From Rhynchopus sp. YZ270_cl-10 (Eukaryota; Euglenozoa; Diplonemea; Diplonemida; Diplonemidae), in the NCBI GenBank assembly GCA_964035575.1, contig OZ037853.1, positions 1,582,501 to 1,646,500 of the forward strand: 64,000 nucleotides of DNA. Direction: 5' to 3'. The position numbers were made by a program, and so were the translations under genes. Shown here piece after piece: positions 23,051 through 33,648 of this stretch (positions are counted from its first letter, which is position 1; each line of letters opens with the position of its first letter). The notes under the pieces were generated by a model, which saw only the letters and a program-made list of their open reading frames with translations, was not told where the DNA came from and searched no databases.

Positions 23051-23203
23051 CCAGTACCCAGTACCCAGTACCCAGTACCCAGTACCCAGTACCCAGTACC
23101 CAGTACCCAGTACCCAGTACCCAGTACCCAGTACCCAGTACCCAGTACCCAGTACCCAGTACCCAGTACCCAGTACCCAGTACCCAGTACCCAGTACCCA
23201 GTA
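23051..23203. repeat. Heptamer array (CCCAGTA), about 22 copies
   Basis: Perfect tandem repeats of CCCAGTA over 153 bp. It is the reverse complement of the TACTGGG unit in the much larger array at 54901-56208. It sits at the inner edge of the right arm of the 2.2-kb element. Frames through it are open on both strands but are not genes. Confidence 0.95.
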
Positions 23204-23370
23204 ACGGGGAACCACAGGGGGAACCACACGGGAACCAGGGAACCGGTCCCCGGGAACCGGTTCCCTGGTTCCCCCCGTATGGTTCCCGGGAACCGGTTCC
23301 CGGTTCCCCGGTTCCCGGTTCCGAAATGACCGGTTCCCCAAAGTTTCGGTTCCAATATGAATATTTCCCC

Positions 23371-25278
23371 ATTTTTTAAGGTGACTACGTGCACGAGTAG
23401 CAATAGCACAAAAAAAAAACACAAAAAAAACATAAAAAAAACAAATGACTGATGAATAAACCAAAGAATAATCTAATCAGACTACGTGCACGAGAGGCTT
23501 AGAGTCATCTTATAAACTTTTCTTTCCCTTTGTACCCTACTTTTTTTTTTGCAAAAAACAAAAGATTTTTTATTCAAAAAAAAAAAGAGACGACGCTGGT
23601 GGACAATACTCCTTCTTTCGATTGAATATATTATCTTAATCATTTCCCCCCCCTCCACACACTATGCTGCATCTAGGCGATGTACGTGTTCACGTGGTAC
23701 ACCTCACCTCACCCCTCTCTCTCTCTCTCCCTCAACTTTCTCCCCTCCTCTTCAGCCTCTTCTTTTTTTCCAACTTTTCCCCTCTTTTTAAAGACATGTG
23801 TGCGTGCCCCATGTGGCCCATCCATTCTTTAGAACTTTCTTTCCTCCCCCCCCGGGAGTCCCCCCCCCCCATTGCGGGGGGGGGGGGGGGGGGTCAGCGG
23901 ACGATCAAAATAGGTATTTCTTGGTTTTTTGTCTTGGTCCGAAATATAGTATGACGAAGGTTCTTGTAGAACTTTTTGAATAAAGGAGGGTGCTTTCCTG
24001 GGGAGGGGAAAAGTACTTGACTCAATAAGAAAACAAAGTAAAGTACTTTTGTTACATTTTTCCAGCGTTTTCTTCACAGTAAAATCCTTATTTTCGTTAC
24101 GTGTAGCCTGTTTTCTGTACGTGTTGGATTTTGTGTTTTCTCATTATCATGTTGCCTGGGTACCTAGGTGCCTGGTGCCCAGAATACCGGGTACCAGAAA
24201 GTGAGAGGTACTACACTGACTGTACACTGTGTGCAGTGTACACAGTGTACAGTCTATAAAACCAAAAACCAGTGTGTTTTCTGTGATTCAAACACTGGAA
24301 AAATGTGTAACAAAGCACTGTTTTCCCCTCGATAACAGCCGGTTTCTCTCGAGAAAAAAATAGCTATTTTTTTTACCGTGTTATGTGTTTCAGTGAGAAT
24401 GGGTCTTTCAAAAACCCCCTTTTTTTTCCCCTCAATATTAATTACCCTGAAGGTCACTACAGCACGACAGTCGATCGTTATATAAACTTTTCTTTTATTT
24501 TCTTCTCTCTCTTCATCTTCCTTGATAGAGTTCAGTTGCGTCCCCATCCCCTTGCACGCTTCTGTTCTCTTGTATGGAAATCACTATGTTATCATGTTAC
24601 TGTGAACAAACCAGCCGTGCCCAATGCAGGCGTAAGCCTTGAATGGTAAAGCATGGAATAACAAGGGATCGATTCTCTCAGATCACTTTGTTGGATGAGC
24701 ACGCTAAAAGCCCGTCTTCACACCCCAGCGCCTTAACGCGATAACGATAAGTGGCAAAGTCTTAAGATGCACGAGAAGCACATCTCATCTCATCTATTAT
24801 AATTTTCAAAATTCTTGAAATTGGGGATATCTTTAATGATAGTGGAAAGCCCCTATCTTTCTCTCTCTCTCTCTTTGCGAGTGGTATTAGCTACCTATAG
24901 TGTGTTTATATATCAAAAGGCGACCTACTGTAAGGTCTCGATCATCTCACAAAAAAAAAAGAAAGAAAAAACAGTGGAGATTGCACAAACTGTGGCAACA
25001 CAACCGAGGCAACTACACTACTCCAACAATTTATCAAAAAAAAAGCAAACAAAAAAATTGTATCGTGCGGCACCTATAGTCTACGGGGAACCACGGGGAA
25101 CCGAGGTTTGGGGAACTAGGTTGCTTTGGCCGTACCTTAGTCTTTTGTGTGTATTTTCCCCTATTGCGTGGACGTATCTTGCATAGAACGTCCGTTCTGT
25201 ACTTTCTCTTTTTTTTTTTTTTTTGATTTGAAAGTTTTCCTTTTTAATGATTTCTGTTTTTTTTTTGTGCTAAAGTAT
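23371..25278. other. Low-complexity intergenic DNA, no gene seen
   Basis: Contains A-rich and CT-rich runs, a C-run/G-run hairpin (about 23846-23893), a perfect-arm palindrome built on GACTGTACACTGTG (24222-24258), and dispersed pieces near 23465 (AATAATCTAATCAGACTA), 23590 and 25008 (GAGGCAACTACACTACTCC). Confidence 0.5.
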
Positions 25279-25399
25279 GTACAGACATCCAGCAAACGTT
25301 GATGGGGGGTATAAAATAAAATTTCACTAATTTTCTCGATAAATATCTACAACGTCTTTTTTAAAAACCCATCAACGTTGTGTGTGGATAGTCTGTGTA
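25279..25399. mobile_element. Small foldback with AACGTTGATGGG arms
   Basis: TACAGACATCCAGCAAACG and TTGATGGG on the left are mirrored by CCCATCAACGTTG and GGATAGTCTGTGTA on the right, 121 bp in all. MITE-like; single copy in the window; no clear target duplication. Confidence 0.55.
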
Positions 25400-25960
25400 T
25401 GAAAAGTTTTGCCTTCTTTGATTGGAAAGTGTAGTGTGGTGCATATGATACTAATTCCCTGCGACTTCCCTATACCCTGAGGATGTGTGAAATATGTGTG
25501 ATCGTCTACTGGTATGCTGCACTGCTTGTGCTTGTGTAAAAAGCATGGCATTTTTTTGTATTTTTCGTCTGTTGAATCAACGTTAATGTCTATTTTTTCT
25601 GAAAACCGCCAAAAAAAAAAAAAAAAAAAGCTTTTTGGCGTATCGAACGTGGTACGTGGTATGATATTTCTGCCAGACCCCCCTTTTGTGGCTCCTCCTG
25701 AGTTGCTGCCTTGTTGCGCGATGTTTTTTCCTTTTAAGAAAGATGGGAATATTTTTGATCCCTCCTCCTATGCTATCACGTTATTGATGGCCTATGTTGA
25801 AATACTCTTTTTTGCAGGCAGTGCGAAAAATATGAACAAGATAAAACAATAAGCTCGCGTTTCTTTTATCGAACAGATTTTATTCTCCGCCCCGTACCCA
25901 AAACGTAAACACCACTTTGAATCAGAAAAAATATTTTCCTCTCCTTTTTTCTTCCACACG

Positions 25961-26170
25961 CGCTGGTTTTTGTATTTCGCTAATTTTTATCAAAAAGCTT
26001 TCAAAAACCCTTGTTTCGAGTGCGAAACGTTTCTCCATGTATTGCACGGGAAACAATATGACAAACAGGTGCAGGGTGGTTCCGTGCTTATCATAGAACC
26101 TGGCACCTTGTATGTCTCCCAAAAACCAAAAAAGCGTTGTGTGTGTAGTTTTGAAGGAAGGAAAAATAAA
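25961..26170. repeat. 150-bp dispersed repeat, copy 2 of 3
   Basis: Same unit as 11281-11437 and 37868-38052 (CTCCATGTATTGCACGGGAA, GTGCTTATCATAGAACC). This copy and copy 3 also share about 50 bases upstream (TTTTATCAAAAAGCTTTC), so copy 1 is shorter on the left or they form a subfamily. Confidence 0.75.
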
Positions 26171-26864
26171 AATACTTAAAATATTTATACCCCAGCAGGA
26201 TGGTACAGGTGGTCTCTATTTGGTTTAGATGACAAAAAAAATAAAGCCAATTTTTTTTTTATACCTACAAAGCGTAGTTTATAAGGAGAAATGGTTTCCT
26301 TTTCCGATTTTGGTCGCCAATCACTTCCCTTCCAACAAGGTATAATTGAGCAATCAACGAAAAAAACCTTTTTTTTTGTGTTATCAAGCATTGACGAATA
26401 GAAATGGAAAACGACGGATGGTGCGTGCCCGCTTTAGCGTATTGTTTTTTCCACTAACATCACTCACATTCATCAGTGAAAAACACAAACCTTTTGCGGT
26501 GCGATAAACGAAAAAGTGTTTTCTTTATTTCATTTAACTGTCATATCCTGAAGTCGTTTTCTATTTTTGAATTTCCTTTTACTTACCTTTCGCCGCCTTC
26601 CCTCCTTTTTTTCAAAAAAGTGTCACACCCCCCAGCGTGTTCACGTATGATAATGATGAAGTGGTAAAAGATTTGTTTGTGCTGTGACGTCACGGTCACG
26701 ATAGGCGCATTTCATGTCAACACCGTTTCTTATTCTTTGAAACATGGAGAAATTTTTTTTTTACTCGCCCCCCTTCCCTGCAAAAATAGCCACTCTCATT
26801 GAAAACTGGCAACACTTTGTACTGGCAAGTGTTGTCTATAACCAGAGATTTATACACCATAGTA

Positions 26865-27487
26865 GGGTGGTTAAAAAAACTGGTTTTGAAAACCAGTTTT
26901 TCCAAAAACTGGTTTTCAAAAAAAAAAAAAAAACAGAGAAATCTGGAGGGGAAAAAAAAACCGACACTTTTCACCAGGCCTTTCTGTAAATGTCGTCCCC
27001 AGATTAGGGCGGACTCGATTTTTTTTCCCGCCTGGTAGAACCGTGGTTGAACCACGGGAGTGCCTTTGTGAAATGGCTGTTCCTTGATTTTTTTTTGCCT
27101 GCGGCGCCATTTTTCAGTTTTTGCTCCGCAAAAAAGGGTTCATTGAGTGGCTCTGTGGTGTAAAAAGCTACATTTTTACACCGTGCCCTCAAAATTTTTC
27201 GCCTGCGGCGCTTTTTATATTATTTTTTTGCTCCGCAAAAAAATAATACCGTCCCTATGTTCCCAATGGTCAGCAGCGCCGAAAAATATTTTGAGCAAAA
27301 AACAAACTGACCTCCCCAATCTTGAAATCTGGATTCCTGGATAAGACACTGACCCCACCCCCGAAAAACCCGAAAAAGGTGACTGTGTCCGTCAACGGTG
27401 GAGGTTTTCGCCGGAAAAACTAGTTTTCGCCACCCAGGAGAGAAAACCAGAAAAACCAGTTTTTTCCGGAATTTTGGATTTTCACCC
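26865..27487. mobile_element. Possible TIR element with ACTGGTTTT subterminal repeats
   Basis: Starts GGGTGGTTAAAAAAACTGG and ends with CCAGTTTTTTCCGG and TTTTCACCC; TA flanks both ends. ACTGGTTTT / AAAACCAGT palindromes are repeated near both ends. The interior holds GC-rich hairpins (CCGTGGTTGAACCACGG; GCCTGCGGCGCC) related to those at 51.1-52.1 kb. No coding capacity. Confidence 0.45.
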
Positions 27488-27500
27488 TAATACCCTGGTC

Positions 27501-27807
27501 TATAACAGGCACTCCGCTAGGTACTAAAGTTCTGTTGATTGTCAACAGAACTTTTTGAAAATGGGGAAAAAAAGAAAAAAAAAAAAGTTCTGCTAAGTGG
27601 TTCAGACCCGTTCTACCTGTCAAAAAAGCTCAGGAGAAGAAGATATGGAGAGGTGAGTGCTCAAACGTCCCAAAAAAGTCAAAATCGGGCGTTGGTAAAA
27701 AAAAAAGTTGCGTACCGTGCGCCTGCGGCGCAAGCATGTACCCCACCAACGTGGACCATCAACAGAATATTTTCAAAATCGGAAATCCTAGCGGAGAGCC
27801 TGGTCTA
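27501..27807. mobile_element. Possible TIR element ending AGGCACTCCGCTAGG
   Basis: AGGCACTCCGCTAGG at the left faces CCTAGCGGAGAGCCT at the right, about 300 bp apart. An inner hairpin (AAAGTTCTGTTGATTG and complement) follows the left end and TCAACAGAAT recurs near the right end. It contains the GC-rich unit GCGTACCGTGCGCCTGCGG shared with 52071, 62503 and 3223. No coding capacity. Confidence 0.5.
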
Positions 27808-28765
27808 ACCAAAAAAAAAAAAAAATTATTCTTTGAAACATTGGGTGTATTAGTGTAGACACCCCGAGGATGAACTCCACGACACTACCTTTGTTTTCCT
27901 CTCCCCCTCTTCGCGAATGTGATACTCACACCATTTTTTTTTTTGGGGGTTTTTTTATGTTTCTTCGGAAAATTTTCCCCTTTCCCCCTTCCCTGCAAAA
28001 TAATAGGAACTCTCATTAAAAAACTGTCTCTTTATGTTGTCTATAACGAAGACAAGCTAAAATTTCCCTCTTTGCCAATAGATCCATTCAATAAGCTGAA
28101 TGAAATGAAAAAAAGAGTTCGACTTATTTACTAGTAAGGGTGACCAAGCACCGACAGAGCGTTAGGTTCATCTTATGATTTTTATCTTGTTTTCGGAATT
28201 TCCCTTTTCCCCCTACATTTCCGTTTCAGGGGGCATTTTTCTTTTCTTACATTTTGTACACCCAAGAGGTATGTGTCGTCAGCTTTCCTTCTTTAAAATG
28301 TGTTGATTTTTCGACGCAACAAAACGAAGAATAAAATATGAAACGTTTATTTTTGTGGTTGATATTCAATTGATCACCTGAAAATTTTGTGGTTTGTGCA
28401 GTGGGGTTTTTTATGTTTCATGTACATGATGAGGTGCAGATCTCCTTCCCAAAACAACATAACAAAAAAACATGACATCAATCCTGCTGTAGAGTTGCTA
28501 CGCTTACCCAACAGGATGGAAGGCGTGTTTTTTTGTTGTGTTGGCGACCTTCTGTTGGCCGCAAGGTACTTTTTTGCGTACTTTCATCCGTGGCTGGCAT
28601 CGTACGTGGGTCAGTTGGAGGTGTTCCTGCATTCAACAACTTCACTTTTTTTGTGTTCGAGACGCAGCATCTTGAGCTGTACATCTTGCACACACTGCCT
28701 TGGACTTCCTTTTTTCACACTCAACCCAACGAATGTTATTGAAGTACATGTGTCATGAGGCCCAC
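27808..28765. other. AT-rich intergenic DNA, no gene seen
   Basis: Contains one of the clearest copies (about 28585-28652) of the recurrent motif GGCTGGCATCGTACG, then GGAGGTGTTCCTGCATTCAA and CTTCACTTTTTTT. Otherwise homopolymers and short frames. Confidence 0.45.
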
Positions 28766-28908
28766 CTGATTTGTTACAATTTATGGAGTTTGGTGGTATG
28801 TTAAACACACCGTCGACAGGTGAAATTCTTAGATCGCGGGAAGACGAACTTCTGCGAAAGCATTCGACAAGAATGTCTTCATTAATCAAGAACGAGAGTA
28901 GACAAACG
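28766..28908 (+). rRNA. 18S rRNA fragment (pseudogene piece)
   Basis: The stretch from about 28818 reads GGTGAAATTCTTAGATCG, GGAAGACGAACTTCTGCG, AAAGCATTCGACAAGAATG and TTCATTAATCAAGAACGA. This is the highly conserved block of eukaryotic small-subunit rRNA in the region following the V4 loop. About 50 bases upstream (TTTGGTGGTATGTTAAACAC) may also belong. Similarity stops abruptly after GAACGAGAG, and no neighbouring rRNA sequence is present, so this is an isolated fragment inserted into intergenic DNA. It is not a functional rRNA gene by itself. Confidence 0.85.
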
Positions 28909-29248
28909 AACACCACTAAATTTCAGGGAAACATCAGGTGGGAGGTGAGGCCTTTGTGTTTCAAAAAAATCATCTTATTTTTTTTAGGTTTCCAAAGCAA
29001 CGTGCTGCTTTGGTTAATATGTATCGACCTTTTCTTCCATTCACCCCCTTTTGCATGAGCTTGACTGAGATGCGTTTTGGCACGTTTCAACTGCTCTTTC
29101 TTCCCCCCCTTTTATGAAGACTTTCCTCGCTTCTTATCTGGTGCCTTTTGTTTGTTTCAGAACAAAATAGATAACAGGCTTTCAGGTCACCATTTTTTTT
29201 TTTTGTGCGATGTCCACATTTCCCAGGTGTGGTAAACTTCAACAACAA
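28909..29248. other. AT-rich intergenic DNA
   Basis: Starts with a short dispersed piece (about 28909-28947, CACTAAATTTCAGGGAAACA, then TCAGGTGG) that resembles 1650-1692 and 5785-5822. No gene seen. Confidence 0.4.
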
Positions 29249-30305
29249 TATATGGGAGCGTCCGCGAAAGACCCCCCCCTAAAGCTAACATCCATGCTTA
29301 TTGGTATTTCACTAATTAAAATTTTGGTATTTTATAAGATTTTTTTTTACAATGAACTCAGAGTTAAGTTTCTGAGTTCATTAAAAAAAAAATCGGTGAA
29401 AAATTCCGAGTAGGTATTAATTTAGATAGGAAAAGCTATGTCAGCAGCTATGTGTCCCCTTATTTTACCTGTAAATACTAAGGATATAGGAAGGAATTCA
29501 CTAATATCTGTCTCTAAACCCATTATCAAAAAGGGGGGGGAGGAAAGGGGGGTGGAGGCTTGTCGCCCCCTCCGAACACTCTAAATAGAGCGCGAAAGAG
29601 CTTCACGCTCCGGGTCGTCTGCGGCGACGTCGACTTTCTCGCAGAAAACCCCCTTTTTTGAGTGACCCTATTGACCTCCGTGATGAGTCTCTCCAAGAGT
29701 TACAGACAATTGTCCGCCTGTTCCTCCTCTTCCTCCTCCGTCTCGCCGTCACTGTCCTGAGGGTGTCGCTGATGCAACTACAGGAGTAGTAAACGGCGGA
29801 CACCCCTTTTCTCCTGGTGGTTGTCTTCTGCATATGGAGGGACATATGCTTCGAGCTACACACCTCGCGCATCCAGCTCCTCGCGCCCCACCCTTTGCCC
29901 CCCTGCCAGTGGACCCCTGCATACACCTGCAGCTCGGCGAAGTTTTTTAGGCCTCGGAAAGGCCGGGTTTTCAGCTCCTGAGCGAATGCTTTGGCTGCTG
30001 ATTACATTTCCCCCTGTTGTGTTGTTCTATGGGTGGTTATATGGGTGTTTGTGAGGATTTCCTTGTATATCCTTAGTATTTACAGGTAAAATAAGGGGAC
30101 ACATAGCTGTTGACATAGCTTTTCCTATCTAAATTAATACCTACTCGGAATTTTTCACCGATTTTTTTTTTCATGAGCTCAGAAACTTAACTCTGAGTTC
30201 ATTGTAAAAAAAAATCTTATAAAATACCAAAATTTTAATTAGTGAAATACCAATAAGCATGGATGTTAGCTTTAGGGGGGGGTCTTTCGCGGACGCTGCC
30301 ATATA
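29249..30305. mobile_element. 1.06-kb element with TIRs of about 240 bp
   Basis: The left 240 bp (TATATGGGAGCGTCCGCG, then AAAGACCCCCCCCTAAAGC) are repeated inverted at about 30055-30305 with only a few differences. TA may be the target duplication, but the end itself is palindromic, so this is not certain. The 565-bp centre is GC-richer and coding-like on the + strand. Long TIRs of this size occur in Mutator-like and some other DNA transposons; no transposase is present. Confidence 0.7.
29651..29790 (+). CDS. Short hydrophobic open frame within the long-TIR element
   Basis: An open frame without its own ATG reads DPIDLRDESLQELQTIVRLF, followed by a Leu-rich segment (LLFLLRLAVTVLRVSLM), and stops at TAG at 29788-29790. 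The pattern of an acidic helix followed by a hydrophobic helix would suit a small membrane-associated peptide or an exon piece. A second frame from 29821 ends in a hydrophobic segment (MLWLLITFPPVVLFYGWLYG). No family recognised; could be chance in a GC-rich stretch. Confidence 0.25.
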
Positions 30306-30370
30306 CTTTTCGGAAATTTCCCTTTTTTTTTTATTGCATGATGACATCATGTCATGACATTCTTTTCTAA

Positions 30371-30437
30371 ACGAGGAGACGACGCTGATGGAAAAAAATC
30401 TCTATCTTTTCGATTGAAAATATTATCTTCATTTTTT
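30371..30437. repeat. Dispersed piece with TTTCGATTGAAAATAT
   Basis: GACGACGCTGATGG and TCTTTTCGATTGAAAATATT match pieces near 15966 and 23590, in the same orientation. Part of the degenerate repeat background of the 10-33 kb region. Confidence 0.6.
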
Positions 30438-30763
30438 TTTTCGGTGACATGACACTTGTGACATATCGTAGGAAATCTTTTAGTATGCGCGAAGACGATT
30501 CTTGTGCTCCTCACTTCTCCCCCACACTATGTCAATACAACAGGTTAGACCGTTTGGTCTGGGAGGGTTTGGGGTTTCTTCTTTCTCTCAGTTCAATCTT
30601 GAACAAATTCGAGAGGAGTTTTATTTATTTATTCAAAAAAAAAAAAAGTGTGATCTGGGGTGAGGAAGCGTTCCAACTTTTCAACCTCTTCCCCAATTTA
30701 CCTTTCGCGCTTTTTTACCCTCCCCCGTTTTAGAATCAACAGAGAGTGTACGTTAAGATTTTT
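30438..30763. repeat. 320-bp duplicated block, copy 1
   Basis: Almost identical to 35769-36088 in the same orientation (GGTGACATGACACTTGTGAC at the left, CAACAGAGAGTGTACGTTAA at the right). Differences are a few bases and small indels that break any shared frame, so the block is not obviously coding. Recent duplication across about 5.3 kb; the second copy lies just after the first surface-protein gene. Confidence 0.85.
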
Positions 30764-30975
30764 TTTGGCGAAACAGCATTTGTCAAAAAGAAACCGACTT
30801 TTGAAACTGTTTCCAAGGCGCGAGAGAACGCCCTTCAGTATTCACTGCGTTTTTCAACCCTTCAACTGCAAACCCCCCACCTCGAAGACTGCCACTGACA
30901 GTAGAATCATATAGTGAAACCTTTCGAGTGGGAGTGTGGTTGTCTCAAACAACCAAAAGAAGACATGCCGTGTTG

Positions 30976-31075
30976 GTACAAATTGTCGAATGTAAAAATG
31001 TTCGACATCTTCAAAGATTTTTCTGGAAGTTCGAACATTTTAATTTTTTACGATCGATAATTTGTGCGAATATGG
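30976..31075. mobile_element. TACCGT-family foldback MITE, copy 4 (degenerate)
   Basis: Keeps the core GATTTTTCTGGAAGTTCGA and parts of both arms (AAATGTTCGAC, ATCGATAATTTGTGCG) but has lost most of the terminal CCGT ends. Oldest copy of the family here. Confidence 0.55.
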
Positions 31076-31352
31076 AAATCACCAATGTTATCATGTATTG
31101 CTCGTCTGCACAACGGTCTACACTCTACTACGACCAAATGTTTCAAAACATAATTTTTATGAAAACGACTGATTATTAATAAAAAAACGAACACCAAACC
31201 CAATTCCTATGCTCTCTCTCTCTGTCTCTGTCTCTGTCTCGTTGTTATTTTGTGACAAAAAAAAAGCCACTTATTTCCTTTTTCTCGATCGGCACTTCTT
31301 TTGCAGGTGTTTTGCCCCCAACGTCACATTAATTTTTCATTTTTTTTTTTTA

Positions 31353-31460
31353 CAGTAAGACAACAAACACCGGAGGGGGTAAAAACTAAGGTGGATTTTG
31401 GAATTTCAAAACTCTAAGGAGGGGTTTTTACCCCCCCACCGATGTTTGTTGTCTTTACTG
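31353..31460. mobile_element. CAGTAAGACAAC MITE, copy 2, TA duplication
   Basis: 108 bp with TIRs CAGTAAGACAACAAACACCG and complement, flanked by TA at 31351-31352 and 31461-31462. It differs from the copy at 6143-6250 at only a few positions. Non-autonomous Tc1/mariner-type element. Confidence 0.85.
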
Positions 31461-31630
31461 TAGATACAAACTTCAATACCGTCCTCCAGCGGCTAAAGAA
31501 ATACAAACGTTTTTTTTTTGTGGCTTCACAAAATCTGAACGAAATATAAAAAAATAAATTATAGTGTCTCTCCTCGGGTGTGTGGACACATGATACATAA
31601 TACAACCAAGTTTTTTCAAAAAAAGCATCT

Positions 31631-31753
31631 AACTGTTAAACACCAAAAACATAAAACAACAACACACTTTCCTTAATGCGAGCTGAGGTGACCTAGCCAG
31701 TCACCTCTTGGAGGTTTCAACAGCCAATTTTTTTTATTTTTCAATTAAATAAA
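31631..31753. repeat. 120-bp dispersed repeat, copy 1 of 2
   Basis: From AACTGTTAAACACCAAAAAC to TTTTCAATTAAATAAA; repeated at 56211-56339 with very few changes. The second copy starts directly at the end of the large heptamer array and ends close to the left end of the recombinase element. No terminal inverted repeats. Confidence 0.85.
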
Positions 31754-33540
31754 ACCTTGTGAACAAAGGAAGGAATAAAGGTACACAGAAAAGGTACCGT
31801 GCACACTTGGTCAGGTTTTGACCAAGTTGAGTTTTTGTGCGTGTGGTTTGTACTGTTATTTTATAGTCCACCCGGTACACCGGTACATACCAAGGTACAC
31901 TGAGTGAGAGGGCTTTTTTTGTATTTTCAAGTCAATTCCCCCCCCCCCCCCCCCCCCTTTTCGGAAGTTCTTTGTTTGATATCTTCCGTGTCTGTGACAA
32001 GCACTCTCTCCCTCTCTCTCTCTCTCTCTTTTTTTTCTGTTGTTGTGTCAAAACAGTGTGTTGACTTCCCCAGCCATGAAGGATATCATGCAGGCGCTGT
32101 GCAGCTGCTTAAGTGGTATTTATATATATTTTTTTAAACGTTTGGCCCCAGCTTCCCTAAGGCTGGCTACGTCATAGAGCAACGGCTGAGGGGTTTTGAT
32201 CCATCAACTTATCTTTATTGTGTTTTTTTTTTGTAACCATGTGTTTTTACCCCCAACACCGTGACCCATTTTTTTCGGGAGGGTTTTTTTTTGTTTTTGC
32301 TCTTATCGTCTTGGTACTTATCTTTTTGATTTGAAAGCACAGTTGAATCGCAATTTTTACGGATGTGTACAGATCTTACTGTAAGGATGCGGACATTGGT
32401 TCCACCCTTAATTGGACACACCCTGTAGCATGCGCGACCCACCAACTTATATTCGTGAAAATAAAACTCCCCTTTTTTTATTCCACCCTTTCCGCTGAGC
32501 AAAGAAAAGCGCGGGTTTCAGTTTTTTTACCTTTTTTTCAACCATACTCAGCACCGTCGACTGTGGTGGGCAACGTGTCTTATCACCATGACGCGTTGTA
32601 GCACATTTTTCAACCCCCCCACCCCACCCACGCACCCCCTCACCTCCCGTAGCCACGAGAGAGGTGCATGTCATCTCTTCACGTTTTCTCTTTTGTTTTT
32701 TTTCCCGTTTTTTTTTTAAAGCGAGAAGCACAGTTTTTATCTCAAATATTTATATTCCCACCCTTTTGATCCCCCCTCTAGTGCTGGCGTGTATTGTGAA
32801 ATAATTGCCATAAATTAATATACATCACAATGCAGCTGTATTGTCATGTGTATTATGATGGGCAGTTATTTCACAAAACGGACCACCACTAATACTCCCT
32901 CCACCCTTTCGGGGTACAAGGTAACTGGGTGTGCCCTCGACCTTCGTGATCACAACACTACAAGACCACGGATGATGTGCTACTGTATGAGGCACAAATA
33001 TTCATCTAAAAATATAACTGTTTTTCTTTAATTTGAAAGACACCGCGGCACATCCACACACTCGAATTCGGAGTTCATTTTTTCTCTTTTGCATGCATTT
33101 TTTTTTATACCTACAAAGCTCGAAGCGTAGCTTATCAACGAAAACCCCCCCCCTTTTTTCTCCCCTTTCACTGTAACTTAACCTATCAGAGTTACAATTT
33201 TTCTCCTCTCCACTGTGCTTTTCCTTTTCCTCTTATATATTTTTTTTTGTTTGGTTTTTTGCTGTTTTATTATTATTTGGTATTTTTTTTTGCCAACGAC
33301 AGACTTTTTTCTCTCTTTTGTCCCCTTTTTTCCTTCCGGCTTTTGGGTCCATTTTAAGTGGGTAGTGAGTTGTGAAGCCTTGGGATGTTGTGGGGTTGAA
33401 AAAGCAAATTATTACTCTCTCTCTCTCTCTCTTACTTACCTTCGAAGATTCGAAGCGCTGTGGAGCGTGCACACTACCCCCCAACACATACACGGTGGCC
33501 TTGTTATTCTGACCGAAGCTAAGTACCGTAAAAAGTTTAT
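31754..33540. other. AT-rich intergenic DNA, no gene seen
   Basis: Contains CT microsatellites (about 32003-32030 and 33414-33432), a segment at 31886-31937 matching 326-372, a foldback at 32795-32875 and a TTTATACCTACAAAGC piece near 33100 also seen near 26260. Confidence 0.45.
32795..32875. mobile_element. 81-bp foldback ending TGTGAAATAA
   Basis: TGTGAAATAATTGCCATAA at the left pairs with ATGGGCAGTTATTTCACA at the right; the middle TAATATACATCACAATGCAG is also mirrored. Nearly the whole element is one hairpin. MITE-like, superfamily unknown. Confidence 0.6.
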
Positions 33541-33648
33541 TACCGTATTCGTACAAATTATCGACAGTACTAATGTTCCACCTTTTTCAGGATTTTTTTT
33601 CTTGAAGTTCGACCCTTTTTGACGGTCGATAATTTTTGTAATACGGTC
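33541..33648. mobile_element. TACCGT-family foldback MITE, copy 5
   Basis: Left end TACCGTATTCGTACAAATT, centre CAGGATTTTTTTTCTTGAAG, right end AATTTTTGTAATACGGT. Immediately upstream (33525) another CCGTAAAAAG sequence occurs, resembling the end of the element in the WD-type gene. Confidence 0.7.

Larger units (their letters stand above)
21162..23370. mobile_element. 2.2-kb element with TIRs of about 145 bp
   Basis: The left 145 bp (GGGAAATATTCATATTGG, then GGGGAACCGGTCATTTCGG and alternating GGTTCCCGGGAACC palindromes) is repeated inverted at about 23205-23370. Between them lie GGTACCCAGG-rich sequence, a coding-like unit of about 1 kb (21791-22797) that recurs inverted at the right edge of the window, and a heptamer array next to the right arm. 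Interpreted as a DNA transposon with a decayed gene. No clear target duplication is visible, so the superfamily is open. Confidence 0.6.

Noticed and set aside
23051-23203. Possible CRISPR array
   Set aside because: Units are contiguous 7-mers without spacers; the same is true of the other arrays. A eukaryotic microsatellite.
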